Shown here: one piece after another, positions 29,483 through 39,327 of the stretch
How the letters are laid out: each line of letters opens with the position of its first letter
Numbering within the stretch: the first letter of the stretch is position 1
Assembly (NCBI GenBank): GCA_947456245.1
Contig: CANGPS010000001.1
Span: 1-64,000, forward strand
Direction: 5' to 3'
From: Acidimicrobiaceae bacterium
GTDB taxonomy: Bacteria; Actinomycetota; Acidimicrobiia; Acidimicrobiales; RAAP-2
DNA: 64,000 nucleotides
The notes under the pieces: model-generated
Told to the model about the DNA's origin: nothing
The model's database searches: none
What the model saw: the letters and a program-made list of their open reading frames with translations, nothing else
Made by a program: the position numbers and the translations under genes

Positions 29483-30763
29483 GTGGACTCTGAGTACGAC
29501 CTCCTCGCCGCACGGCGGCCGACGCTCTCGATCTCCGAGCTCTACGACGAGGTGACCGACGTCCTCGACACCGCCTTCCCGAGGAGCCGGCCGATCTGGA
29601 TCCGCGGAGAGGTCCAGAAGGTCTACGAGTCCTCGGGCCACGCCTACATCGACATGGTCGATGCGGAGGCCGGAGGCGGTCGCGGTGCGCCGGTGCTCAA
29701 GGTGAAGTGCTGGCGCTCGACCTGGGGACCGCTCAAGGCATCGCTCGCCGCCGACGGAGTGGCCCTGACGGCGGGCATGAGCGTGGTGCTCAGGGGTCGG
29801 CTGGACTTCTACAAGGTCCGGGCTGAGGTGGGCTTCATCCTCGATGAGGTGGACGTGGAGGCCCTGCTCGGTCGACTGGCCCAGGAGCGGGCCGCCCTGG
29901 TGGCCGCGCTCGCCGCCGAGGGCCTGCTCGACGCCAACCGCCAGCGGACCCTCCCGACCGTGGCGCTTCGGGTGGGTCTCGTGGGGAGCCCCGGCACCGA
30001 GGGCTTCAGCGACTTCCTCGGTCAGCTCGAGCGCTCGGGCCTCGCCTTCGATGTCACGGTGGCGAGAGCGTCGGTGCAGGGGGCGCAGGCCCCGGCCGAG
30101 GTGGCGCGGGCCATCGCCGGCCTCGAGGCGGCCGGCGTCGACCTGATCTGCGTGGTCCGTGGTGGCGGTTCGAAGGGCGATCTGGCCGCCTTCGACGCAG
30201 AGCCGGTGGCCCGGGCGATCGCCACCGCCCGGGTTCCGGTGTGGACCGGCATCGGGCACACGGGCGACGAGTCGGTGGCCGATCTCGTGGCGCACACCCG
30301 ACACATCACCCCCACCGCCTGCGGCCAGGCGGTTGCGGCTCGGACGCTGTTGTGGTGGCAGGACGTGGCCGAGAGCGCCGACAGGATCGCCGAGCAGTCT
30401 CGGCGTCGAGTCGCCGAGACGGCCAGGGAGCTCGCCGCGCTGCGGAGCCGGCTCGTCGTGGGGCCGTCGGCGGCGATCGCTCGAGCCGAGGCCTCCGTGC
30501 AGGCACGGGCGGCCCGACTCGGGCCCATGGCGCAGGCCGTGCTCGAGCGCGAGCAGACGTCGATCGCCGCCCGTCGGCGCCTCCTCTCGGCCTTCGACCC
30601 CGCCCGGCTGCTCGAGCGAGGGTGGTCCATGACCACCGACGACACCGGACGGGCCATCCGATCGGTGGAGGACCTCCACGAGGGTGCAACAATCGTGACG
30701 CGGCTGCGCGACGGGGTCGTCGCTTCCGTCGTGGCGTCGACGAGCAAGGGAGATGAGGGCTGA
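29483..30763 (+). CDS. xseA: Exodeoxyribonuclease VII large subunit
   Basis: LSISELYDEVTDVLDTAFPRSRPIWIRGEVQKVYESSGHAYIDMVD...VRGGGSKGDLAAFDAEPVARAIATARVPVWTGIGHTGDESVAD...TPTACGQ. Confidence 0.95.
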   Translation: MDSEYDLLAARRPTLSISELYDEVTDVLDTAFPRSRPIWIRGEVQKVYESSGHAYIDMVDAEAGGGRGAPVLKVKCWRSTWGPLKASLAADGVALTAGMSVVLRGRLDFYKVRAEVGFILDEVDVEALLGRLAQERAALVAALAAEGLLDANRQRTLPTVALRVGLVGSPGTEGFSDFLGQLERSGLAFDVTVARASVQGAQAPAEVARAIAGLEAAGVDLICVVRGGGSKGDLAAFDAEPVARAIATARVPVWTGIGHTGDESVADLVAHTRHITPTACGQAVAARTLLWWQDVAESADRIAEQSRRRVAETARELAALRSRLVVGPSAAIARAEASVQARAARLGPMAQAVLEREQTSIAARRRLLSAFDPARLLERGWSMTTDDTGRAIRSVEDLHEGATIVTRLRDGVVASVVASTSKGDEG

Positions 30764-30765
30764 CC

Positions 30766-31038
30766 ATGGCCAAGAGCACACCGACCGAGGCGGGGGACCT
30801 CAGCTACGAGCAGGCCTCCGCCGAGCTCGACCGGATCGTCGAGTTCTTCGAGTCCTCCGATGTTGACGTCGACGACCTGGTGGCCCAGCTCGAGCGAGCG
30901 ACGGTCCTCGTCGAGGAGCTCGAGCGTCGCCTGGTCGCCACCCGGATGCAGGTCGACGAGCTGAGCCCGAAGCTGGCGGCGGCGGCTTCGCGGGCAGCGT
31001 CGGTGGATCCGGAGACCGGGGAGATCGTCGATGCCTGA
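30766..31038 (+). CDS. xseB: Exodeoxyribonuclease VII small subunit
   Basis: LSYEQASAELDRIVEFFESSDVDVDDLVAQLERATVLVEELERRL directly after xseA. Confidence 0.92.
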   Translation: MAKSTPTEAGDLSYEQASAELDRIVEFFESSDVDVDDLVAQLERATVLVEELERRLVATRMQVDELSPKLAAAASRAASVDPETGEIVDA

Positions 31039-31747
31039 GACCACCGACCGCCTGTACTTCCGCCAGCTGCTGGCCGGCCGGGACTTCGCCCGCAACGACC
31101 CGGTGGCGCGCTCGATGGTGAACTTCGCCTACGCCATCGGCGACCGCCAGACGGGCGAGGCCCTCCTGGTCGACCCGGCCTACGCCACCGCAGAGCTCCT
31201 GGCGGTGCTCGATGCCGACGAGATGGCGCCGGTCGGCGTGCTGGCCACGCACTATCACCCGGACCACGTCGGCGGCGAGATGATGGGGCACGCCATCGAG
31301 GGGATCGCTGCGCTGCTCGAGCGGGTCGACATCCCGGTCCACGTCCAGTCAGCGGAGGTCCCCTGGGTCGAGCGGACCACCGGGGTGACCGGGTCGCTGA
31401 TGGCGCACGAGCCCGGCGACGTCGTTCGCGTCGGCGAGGTCGACGTCACCCTGGTCCACACCCCCGGCCACACCCCCGGGAGCCAGTGCTTCCTCGTGGA
31501 GGGGTGCCTGGTGTCCGGCGACACGCTGTTCCTCGATGGCTGCGGCCGCACGGATCTGCCAGGCTCGGACCCACTGGCCATGTACGAGACGCTCACGCAG
31601 CGCCTGCGCCACATCCCCGACGAGACCATCTTGTACCCCGGCCACCTCTACTCGGCCGCCCCCAGCCAGTCCATGGCGGAGACCCGCCGTGACAACTGGG
31701 TGCTCGCTCCTCGGACCCCCGAGGAGTGGCTGGCCATCTTCGGCTGA
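31031..31747 (+). CDS. MBL-fold metallo-hydrolase
   Basis: THYHPDHVGGEMMGHA and VHTPGHTPGSQCFLVEGCLVSGDTLFLDGCGRTDLPGSDP. Confidence 0.92.
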   Translation: MPETTDRLYFRQLLAGRDFARNDPVARSMVNFAYAIGDRQTGEALLVDPAYATAELLAVLDADEMAPVGVLATHYHPDHVGGEMMGHAIEGIAALLERVDIPVHVQSAEVPWVERTTGVTGSLMAHEPGDVVRVGEVDVTLVHTPGHTPGSQCFLVEGCLVSGDTLFLDGCGRTDLPGSDPLAMYETLTQRLRHIPDETILYPGHLYSAAPSQSMAETRRDNWVLAPRTPEEWLAIFG

Positions 31748-31775
31748 CGCCCACCCACCTCCTGAGGAGCGATCC

Positions 31776-33014
31776 ATGACCCATGCACTGACCCCTGACG
31801 CCACGGTCACGATCGTCGGGGCCTCCCTGGCGGGCCTCCGCTGCGCCGAGGCGCTCAGGGCCGACGGGTTCGCCGGGACGATCACGCTGGTGGGCGACGA
31901 GCGGCACCGGCCCTATGACCGGCCGCCGCTGAGCAAGCAGTTCCTCACGGGTGCGTGGGACGAGGACCGCATCTCGCTGGTCAAGGCAGAGAAGCACGAC
32001 CCGATGGGACTCGACCTGCGGCTCGGGGTCCGGGCCACCCGCCTCGACGTCGAGGGCCGTCGGGTCGAGCTGGCCGACGGCACGGTCCTCGATTCCGACG
32101 CTGTCGTCATCGCCACAGGAGCGGCACTCCGACGGCTGCCCGGCACCGAGGACCGACTGCACGTCCACGGCGTGCGGACCCTCGATGACGCGGCAGCCCT
32201 GCGCGATGACCTCGCCAGCCTCCCGCCGGCCAGCCGTGTGGTCCTCATCGGTGCGGGATTCATCGGCCAGGAGGTGGCCACGGCGGCCGCCGCGGCGGGG
32301 CACCGGGTGACGATCCTGGAGGGAGCGGATCTCCCGCTGCGACCGATCGTGGGTGAGCAGGTGGCACGACTGCTCCTCGACCTCCACGTCGCGTCCGGTG
32401 CCGAGCTGCGGTGCGGGGTCACCGTGACGGGCATCGCTCCGCCCGCCGGTGACGCCCGGGCCGGGTCCGTCGAGATCGACGGTGCCGATCCCGTCCCCGC
32501 CGACCTCATCGTCGTGGGCATCGGCGTGACCCCATCGACCGGATGGCTGGAGGGATCGTCGCTGACCATCGACAACGGCGTGGTGACCGACGAGCGGCTG
32601 ATCGCCGCTCCGGGCATCCTGGCCATCGGCGACGTTGCGCGCTTCCGCTGGCTCGGGGCGGGCCACGACGAGCGGGTGCGGATCGAGCACTGGCAGACGG
32701 CGGCGGACCATGGGTCCCATGCGGCGAAGGTCCTGCTCGCGGGAGGCCCGCTCGCCCCGGTCTTCGCGGCGGTGCCCTACTTCTGGAGCGACCAGTGGGG
32801 CAAGAAGATCCAGGTCCTCGGGCATCCCGGTGCCGACGACGACGTGGCCGTCCTAATGGCCCCAGACGAGGAGGGGCGATTCCTCGTGGCCTTCCACTCG
32901 GGGGCGTTCCTCACCGGGGTGCTCGCCGTCTCGAGGCCCCGGCAGCTCATGGCGTTCCGGACGATGCTCGGCGAAGGGGCCACCATCGACCAGGCCCTCG
33001 CCGTCGAGCTCTAG
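31776..33014 (+). CDS. FAD-dependent oxidoreductase (ferredoxin/rubredoxin reductase-like)
   Basis: TVTIVGASLAGLRCAEALRADGFAGTITLVGDERHRPYDRPPLSKQFL...AIGDVARF. Confidence 0.92.
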   Translation: MTHALTPDATVTIVGASLAGLRCAEALRADGFAGTITLVGDERHRPYDRPPLSKQFLTGAWDEDRISLVKAEKHDPMGLDLRLGVRATRLDVEGRRVELADGTVLDSDAVVIATGAALRRLPGTEDRLHVHGVRTLDDAAALRDDLASLPPASRVVLIGAGFIGQEVATAAAAAGHRVTILEGADLPLRPIVGEQVARLLLDLHVASGAELRCGVTVTGIAPPAGDARAGSVEIDGADPVPADLIVVGIGVTPSTGWLEGSSLTIDNGVVTDERLIAAPGILAIGDVARFRWLGAGHDERVRIEHWQTAADHGSHAAKVLLAGGPLAPVFAAVPYFWSDQWGKKIQVLGHPGADDDVAVLMAPDEEGRFLVAFHSGAFLTGVLAVSRPRQLMAFRTMLGEGATIDQALAVEL

Positions 33015-33027
33015 TCGACCAGCTGGC

Positions 33028-34500
33028 TCAGAACTCCACCCCGGACAGGTCCGGGATGGTCCGCTCGGCGCGACGACGAGCCTCGAGGAACCGTTCGCGC
33101 CGCATCGACCGGGTCGCGTCGTCGGCCGTCGGCTCGACCACAGACCTCGGCGACCACGAGGCTGCCACGTCATCCTCGCTGCCCCACAGGCCGGTGGCGA
33201 GGCCCGCGAGGTAGCCGGCACCGAGCGTGGTCGCCTCGAGGATGGGCGACACCTCGACCGGTCGGCCGAGGGTGTCGGCGAGGATCCCGAGGAAGACCTC
33301 GTTGGAGGTCATGCCTCCATCGACCCGCAGCGACGAGAGCGTCACCCCGCCGTCGGCCTCCGCAGCCTCCACGAGGTCGAGGCCGCGCTGGGCCACGCCC
33401 TCGAGCACGGCCCTCGTGATCTCCGACCTCCCGGTGCCCCGAGTGATGCCGAGCAGGAGGCCTCGGGCTCCGAAGTCCCACGAGGGGGTGCCGAGGCCGA
33501 GGAGCGCGGGGACGAACACCACGCCGTCGTCGCCGGTCGCCTGGGCGGCCACGGCCGCCGACTCCTCGGCGCTCGTCAGGATCCCGAGATCGTCGCGTAG
33601 CCACTCCACGCAGGAGCCGGCGGACAGCATGATCGCCTCGAGGCCCCAGACGGGAGCGTCGTCTCGCTGGCGGGCGATGATCGGGAACGTGCCGCCGGCT
33701 GAGCGCTGAGGCGACTCCGGTGCGTCGGGGCCGGTCACCATGTCGAGCATCCCTCCGGTCCCGAATGTGATCTTGGCCTGGCCGGGCGCCACGCAGCCCT
33801 GACCGATCAGGGAAGCCTGCTGGTCGCCGGCGATCCCACAGATCTCAGGCGCCCCCTCGAGGGCTGTGGCCAGACCGACGGCACCGGTCGAGTCGACGAT
33901 GCCGGGCATCATCGTGGCGGGGAGGCCCAGGACGTCGAGGGTGCGGGCGTCCCAGGAGCGAGCCGAGTGGTCCACCAGGCCGGTGACGGCCGCGTTGGTG
34001 GCATCGGTGACGTGCAGGCTGCCCTCCGAGAGGGTCCAGGCGATCCAGGTGTCCATGGTCCCGAATCGCAGGTGCTCCGCCCCACTGCGCTCGGGATCGA
34101 AGGTGTCGAGGAGCCACTGGGCCTTGGAGGCCGAGACGTTGGGGGCCAGCCGGAGGCCCTCCGCCTGGAGCAGGAGGCAGTTGATGACCGTGCGCAGGTC
34201 CTGCCAGCCGATGGCCGGGCCGATGGGGAGGCCGGTCCTCGCGTCCCAGACGACGGTGGTGGCGCGCTGGTTGGCGATGCCGACCCCGTCGACCGGTCCG
34301 GCGGAGAGAGCGGCGCGGGCGGTCTCGAGCACGGCCGCCTGGATGGCGAGGGCATCGAACTCGACCTGCCCGGGCTCGGGCGACGAGGGGAGCACGGGGA
34401 CCTGGACGACATCGGTGACCGTGGCGTCCGCCTGGACGATGCCGGAGCGCACCGACGAGGTGCCAACGTCGACCACGAGGATCCGGCCGGTGCTCACCAT
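33028..34500 (-). CDS. glpK: FGGY kinase, glycerol kinase-like
   Basis: ILVVDVGTSSVRSGIVQ...GIANQRATTVVWDARTGLPIGPAIGWQDLRT...LRVDGGMTSNEVFLGILADTLGRPVEVSPILEATTLGAGYLAGLATGLW; next to glpD. Symbol inferred partly from context. Confidence 0.75.
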   Translation of the reverse strand: MVSTGRILVVDVGTSSVRSGIVQADATVTDVVQVPVLPSSPEPGQVEFDALAIQAAVLETARAALSAGPVDGVGIANQRATTVVWDARTGLPIGPAIGWQDLRTVINCLLLQAEGLRLAPNVSASKAQWLLDTFDPERSGAEHLRFGTMDTWIAWTLSEGSLHVTDATNAAVTGLVDHSARSWDARTLDVLGLPATMMPGIVDSTGAVGLATALEGAPEICGIAGDQQASLIGQGCVAPGQAKITFGTGGMLDMVTGPDAPESPQRSAGGTFPIIARQRDDAPVWGLEAIMLSAGSCVEWLRDDLGILTSAEESAAVAAQATGDDGVVFVPALLGLGTPSWDFGARGLLLGITRGTGRSEITRAVLEGVAQRGLDLVEAAEADGGVTLSSLRVDGGMTSNEVFLGILADTLGRPVEVSPILEATTLGAGYLAGLATGLWGSEDDVAASWSPRSVVEPTADDATRSMRRERFLEARRRAERTIPDLSGVEF

Positions 34501-35996
34501 GCCTCCGTGGCGCCGAGGCCCAGCTTGCCCGGGTTCAAGATGCCCGTCGGGTCGAGGGCGGCCTTGACGGCGGAGAGGACGGGGAAGGCCGACCCGAGGG
34601 CGCTGGCCATGAACCGGCTGCGGTTGAGGCCGATGCCGTGGTGGTGGCTGATGGCCGAGCCAGATCGGTCGATGACGCCGGTGGCGGCCTCCCAGCAGGA
34701 GCGGTAGTACGCGTCGTCGGCATCCTGGGCGAGCGCGGGATCCTCGGGGCGCTCGGGTGCCCGGCCGGCGAAGGTGAAGTAGAGGCAGGCACCGTCGAGG
34801 TAGGCGTGGCTCTGGTGGACCGACGCCACCATGGTCCCGGGGACGGCCTTGAGGGCCCCGATGATGGCCTCGGTTACCGCAGGGAGCGAGGCCCAGGACC
34901 CGGCCATCTCGATGGTGTCGACCACCACGCCCGACTCCCACAGGGGCCGCAGCGCGCTCACGTCGTTGCGGTGACCCATCCAGCGCTCGACGAGCGCCGC
35001 GTCGAGCGGGGTCGCGGCGGCGCACTCCTCGGCCACGATGCCCATCGTGACCTCGACGATGGCGGGGTCTGCCTCGTCGAGCACGATCAGCACGTTGCTC
35101 TCGACATCGAAGTTGCGCTTCGACTCAGGGACGTCGTAGAGGCGCAGCACGGCGGGGGTGGCTCCTCGGCGCAGGATGCGCCGGCAGGCGTCGAGGCCCT
35201 CGTCGAAGGTGTCGAAGCTGAACGCCGACCGCTGCTCGGCGGCGGCGATGGGGTGGATGGCGAGGGTGGCCCGGGTGATGATGCCGAGCGTTCCCTCTGA
35301 GCCCACGAAGAGCTGGGTCAGGTTCGGCCCCGTGGCCGCCCGTGGACCCGTGCCCTCGGTCTCGATCACGGTGCCGTCGGCGAGGACCACGGTCAGGCCG
35401 CGGACCATGTCCTCGATCTTCCCGTAGCGCGTCGAGTACTGGCCTGCGCCACGACAGGCGAGCCAGCCACCGACGGTCGACAGGTCCATCGACTGGGGCC
35501 AGTGCCCGAGGGTGTAGCCGGAGCCGACGCCGGCGAGGTGGCGCTCGAGGTCCGGACCGAAGACGCCGGCCTGCACGTCGAGGGTCAGCGAGGTCTCGTC
35601 GACGCCCTCGATCGCGTCGAGGCCCGTGAGGTCGAGGGAGACGCCGCCGGCCAGCGGGATCGACCCCCCGCACACCCCGCTGCGACCTGCGGCCGGCGTG
35701 ACCGGCACGCCGGCAGCGTGGCAGAGGCGCAGCACAGCGGCCACCTCTGCGGTGGAGCTGGGACGCACCACGGCGCTGGCGAGGGCGCCGACGGTCCCGG
35801 TGGTCGCCCAGCCGATCGTCACGGGCCACCAGTCCCGAGAGCTCTCGGCTCGGGCGGACACATCGGTGGTCACGGCGATGCCCGCGCTGCGAAGGTCGTC
35901 GAGCAGCTCGGCGCTGACGGGGACCCGGGTGCCGGGGAGTCGCTCGGCAGGGGAGCCGGAGCCCCCGAGCGGTGAGACGAGGGTGGGGACGGTCAT
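34494..35996 (-). CDS. FAD-binding oxidase, alkylglycerone-phosphate synthase (AGPS)-like
   Basis: YTLGHWPQSMDLSTVGGWLACRGAGQYSTRYGKIEDMVRGL and ISHHHGIGLNRSRFM resemble AGPS-family signatures. Confidence 0.82.
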   Translation of the reverse strand: MTVPTLVSPLGGSGSPAERLPGTRVPVSAELLDDLRSAGIAVTTDVSARAESSRDWWPVTIGWATTGTVGALASAVVRPSSTAEVAAVLRLCHAAGVPVTPAAGRSGVCGGSIPLAGGVSLDLTGLDAIEGVDETSLTLDVQAGVFGPDLERHLAGVGSGYTLGHWPQSMDLSTVGGWLACRGAGQYSTRYGKIEDMVRGLTVVLADGTVIETEGTGPRAATGPNLTQLFVGSEGTLGIITRATLAIHPIAAAEQRSAFSFDTFDEGLDACRRILRRGATPAVLRLYDVPESKRNFDVESNVLIVLDEADPAIVEVTMGIVAEECAAATPLDAALVERWMGHRNDVSALRPLWESGVVVDTIEMAGSWASLPAVTEAIIGALKAVPGTMVASVHQSHAYLDGACLYFTFAGRAPERPEDPALAQDADDAYYRSCWEAATGVIDRSGSAISHHHGIGLNRSRFMASALGSAFPVLSAVKAALDPTGILNPGKLGLGATEAW

Positions 35997-36010
35997 GGTG
36001 CTCCTTGTGC

Positions 36011-37669
36011 TCAGCTGAATCCGGGGAGGCCGGCGCTCGAAGCCTCGGCGCTGATGATCCCGATCATGTGGTCGACCTGTGCGTCCCTGAGCGTGGCATC
36101 CCACCCGAGCTCGGCGGCCATGATCTCGGCGACGCGTGGGGCCGCCTCGACGGTCGACCGGGCGTTCTGCAGGTGGGCGCGGGTCCGGCGCGACAGGACG
36201 TCCTCGAGGGTCACGGCCATCTCGGAGCGGACAGCCCAGACGACCTCTGCGCCGATGTAGGGGAGCGTGTCGGCCACCGGCTCGGCGAGACGGGCGTCCG
36301 CCGTGATGAGGGCGGCCACGGCGGGAGCGTCGGTGCCGAAGCGGTTGGCGAGGTGCGTGGCGAGCTCGTCGGAGACGCCGGGCACCGAGACCTGCTTCTT
36401 GCCGGGCGAGCCGTGGAGCGGCAGCGAACGGGTTGGGCACTTGGCGGTCCCGGGGAGCTGTCGGCCGACCTCGTCGACGGCGTCCTCGGCCATCTTGCGG
36501 TAGGTCGTCCACTTGCCCCCGGTCACGAGGACCACGCCCTCGGCCGAGGTCTCGACCTTGTGCCGGCGAGACAGGTCAGCGGTCCTGGCCGACACCTTCT
36601 TGCCCGAGGCGGGCTTGATGAGCGGACGCAGTCCCGCCCAGACGCCGGTGACGTCGGCGCGGGTGAGCTTCGACGAGGTGAGGGCGTTGATGGCGTCGAG
36701 CAGGTAGTCGACGTCCTCCTCCTCGCAGCGTGGGTCGTCGATCGGCCCGTCATAGGAGGTGTCCGTGGTCCCGAGGAAGGTGTAGGGGCTCTCGTACCAC
36801 GGAACGACGAAGATGCTGCGCTTGTCCTTGGGGACGGGGATCACGGCGGCGATGTCGCAGGGGAGCCGGTCGGCAGGGACCGAGATGTGGACGCCCTTGG
36901 CCGGCGAGATGGTCTGCTCGGTGACGCCCTCCTCGAGCCAGGAGACCTCGTCGGCCCAGACGCCGGCGGCGTTGACGACCACGCGGGCCGAGACCTCGAA
37001 GGGAGCCGCCGCCTCGCCCGGGGCCTTCGGGGTGACCACGGCGCCGGTCACGCGGCCGGCAGCGTCGTGCAGGAAGCTCGTGGCCTCGACGTAGTTGGCG
37101 ACGATCGCCCCGTGGTCAGCCGCCGTTCTGGCGAGGGTCAGCGCCACCCGAGCGTCATCGCCGCGGGCGTCGTAGTAGACGAATCCGGCCACCAGGCCGG
37201 AGACGTCGAGGTTCGGGAAGTGCTGGACCACCTCGGCGCGGTTGACGTTGCGGTGGCGCTTGCCGATCCGCCATCCCCCCGTGATGTCGTAGAGCCACAG
37301 GGCCGTCTTGTAGGCCCGCGCCACGGTCTTGGACACCATGCCGTCCTTGCCGAACAGCGGGATCAGGAAGGGCAGCGGCGAGACGAGGTGGGGTGCGTTC
37401 CGAAGGAGGCGCTGACGCTCGTGCAGGTTCTCGTAGACGAGGCCGAACTCGTTCTGCTGCAGGTAGCGCAGGCCACCGTGGACCATCTTGGAGGACTTCG
37501 ACGAGGTGCCCGACGCGAAGTCGTCGCGCTCGATGAGGGCCACGGAGAGTCCGCGGGCGGCGGCATCGACGGCGATCCCGGTCCCGGTCATGCCCCCGCC
37601 GATGACGAGGAGGTCGAAGGCTCGGTTGGCGAGCTCGTGGATGGATGCTTCTCGGGAGAATGGCGGCAC
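36011..37669 (-). CDS. glpD: Glycerol-3-phosphate dehydrogenase (FAD-dependent)
   Basis: FDLLVIGGGMTGTGIAVDAAARGLSVALIERDDFASGTSSKSSKMVHGGLRYLQQNEFGLVYENLHERQRLLRNAPHLV. GTG start at 37669 chosen. Confidence 0.92.
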   Translation of the reverse strand: MPPFSREASIHELANRAFDLLVIGGGMTGTGIAVDAAARGLSVALIERDDFASGTSSKSSKMVHGGLRYLQQNEFGLVYENLHERQRLLRNAPHLVSPLPFLIPLFGKDGMVSKTVARAYKTALWLYDITGGWRIGKRHRNVNRAEVVQHFPNLDVSGLVAGFVYYDARGDDARVALTLARTAADHGAIVANYVEATSFLHDAAGRVTGAVVTPKAPGEAAAPFEVSARVVVNAAGVWADEVSWLEEGVTEQTISPAKGVHISVPADRLPCDIAAVIPVPKDKRSIFVVPWYESPYTFLGTTDTSYDGPIDDPRCEEEDVDYLLDAINALTSSKLTRADVTGVWAGLRPLIKPASGKKVSARTADLSRRHKVETSAEGVVLVTGGKWTTYRKMAEDAVDEVGRQLPGTAKCPTRSLPLHGSPGKKQVSVPGVSDELATHLANRFGTDAPAVAALITADARLAEPVADTLPYIGAEVVWAVRSEMAVTLEDVLSRRTRAHLQNARSTVEAAPRVAEIMAAELGWDATLRDAQVDHMIGIISAEASSAGLPGFS

Positions 37670-37826
37670 GGTTCTAGCCTGCCACAGCACGGCGGTCCGT
37701 TCCCCGGTGACCCTTTACAGGGGGCGTCCGCTGTGGGAGAATCGGAGCTCCGCTACCCCGGTGTGCACCGCACCCCGCGTCGGTGGTGGAGATCGCCCCC
37801 CCGATCGCCAGTACAAGGAACACATC

Positions 37827-38063
37827 ATGAAGCCCACGTGGCGCAGCCGTGCAGCCTGCACGGGAATCGACTCCGACATCTTCTACCCCTCCAGCGAGGA
37901 CGAGGCGGACGCCGACGAGGCGAAGGCCATCTGCGCCGTCTGTCCGGTGAGCACCGTCTGCCTCGAGCACGCGCTCAGCGTTCGGGAGAAGGAGGGCGTC
38001 TGGGGCGGCGCCACCGAGAAGGAGCGTCGTCGCATGCTCCGCCAGCGCCGCCAGTCCGCCTGA
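37827..38063 (+). CDS. WhiB-family iron-sulfur transcriptional regulator
   Basis: RAACTGIDSDIFYP...ICAVCPVSTVCLEHAL...GVWGGATEKERRRMLR; SD AAGGA. Confidence 0.93.
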   Translation: MKPTWRSRAACTGIDSDIFYPSSEDEADADEAKAICAVCPVSTVCLEHALSVREKEGVWGGATEKERRRMLRQRRQSA

Positions 38064-38123
38064 GCGACCCGTTCGGCCATCGCCGTCCACTGGCGGTGGC
38101 GGCACCGGTGTGAGGGTGATGAT

Positions 38124-38137
38124 CGGGAGGCCTCCCG
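38124..38137. promoter_or_regulatory. Perfect 14-bp palindrome CGGGAGGCCTCCCG upstream of acyl-CoA dehydrogenase
   Basis: Read directly; lies 2 bp upstream of a TAGGTT-N6-ATG promoter-like arrangement. Confidence 0.4.
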
Positions 38138-38151
38138 GCTAGGTTTGCCCT

Positions 38152-39327
38152 ATGAACTTCGACCTCCCCGATGAGATTCTCGAGCTCCAGGCCTCGGTCC
38201 GGCGGCTCTCGCAGGAAAAGATCAAGCCCCGTGCACGTGAGATCGATGCCACGGGCGAGTACCCGCAGGACGTGTTCGAGGCGTTCCGGGACGCGGGGCT
38301 GACCGGTCTGTGCATCCCCGAGGCCTACGGCGGTGCCGGTGCGGGGATCCTCGGCCTCACCGTGGCCATCGAGGAGGTCACCAAGTACTCCAACGTCACC
38401 GGCCTGATGCTGCTGCTGACGCGACTGCCGACCGGGCCGATCATGATCGCCGGCACCGAGGAGCAGAAGCAGCGCTACCTGCCGGGGATCGCCGAGGGAA
38501 CGACCCGGTGCGGATTCGGCCTCTCCGAGCCCCAGGCCGGCAGCGACGTGGCAGGGATGCGCACCCGGGCCACGCCGGACCCTGACGTCGAGGGCGGCTG
38601 GATCCTCAATGGCCTCAAGTGCTGGATGTCGGGCGTCGTGCAGGCTGACTGGTACACCGTGTTCGCCAAGACGGGGGACCCGTCGTCGAGGGCGCACGAC
38701 TCCATCACCTGCTTCGTGATCGATCGCGACACGCCCGGGGTCAGCGTCCCGCGCACCGACCGCAAGATGGGCGTCAGGGGCGTCGACACCGGAGAGCTCC
38801 TGCTCGAGGACGTCAAGGTCGGTCCGCAGAACGTGGTCGGCGGTGTCGGTGGCTTCCGCCTCGCCATGTTCGGCCTCAACGCCATGCGGCCGATCGTGGC
38901 GGCTCGCGGGATCGGTCTCGCCGAGGGGGCGATCATGTACGCCACCGAGTACGTCAAGGAGCGTGCCGCCTTCGGGCAGAGGATCTCCGACTTCCAGGGC
39001 ATCCAGTGGAAGCTCGCCGAGATCGCCACCGAGATCGAGGCCGCCCGACTCCTGACCTATCGGGCCGCATGGCTCGCCGACCAGGGCAAGTTCACCAAGG
39101 AGTGGGTGCCGCACCTGTCGATGGCCAAGATGTACGCCACCGAGGTGGCGGTCAAGGCATCGGGCATCGCCGTGCAGATGCTCGGTGCGGCTGGCTACAT
39201 GGAGGACCACCCGACCGAGCTGTGGTACCGGGATGCCAAGCAGCTCACCATCGTCGAGGGCACCAGCCAGGTCCAGCTCGGCCTCATCGCCCGCGGCCTG
39301 CTGAACCACGACCTCTGGTGGGACTGA
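38152..39327 (+). CDS. Acyl-CoA dehydrogenase
   Basis: CGFGLSEPQAGSDVAGMRTRA...YMEDHPTELWYRDAKQLTIVEGTSQVQLGLIARGLL. Confidence 0.92.
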   Translation: MNFDLPDEILELQASVRRLSQEKIKPRAREIDATGEYPQDVFEAFRDAGLTGLCIPEAYGGAGAGILGLTVAIEEVTKYSNVTGLMLLLTRLPTGPIMIAGTEEQKQRYLPGIAEGTTRCGFGLSEPQAGSDVAGMRTRATPDPDVEGGWILNGLKCWMSGVVQADWYTVFAKTGDPSSRAHDSITCFVIDRDTPGVSVPRTDRKMGVRGVDTGELLLEDVKVGPQNVVGGVGGFRLAMFGLNAMRPIVAARGIGLAEGAIMYATEYVKERAAFGQRISDFQGIQWKLAEIATEIEAARLLTYRAAWLADQGKFTKEWVPHLSMAKMYATEVAVKASGIAVQMLGAAGYMEDHPTELWYRDAKQLTIVEGTSQVQLGLIARGLLNHDLWWD

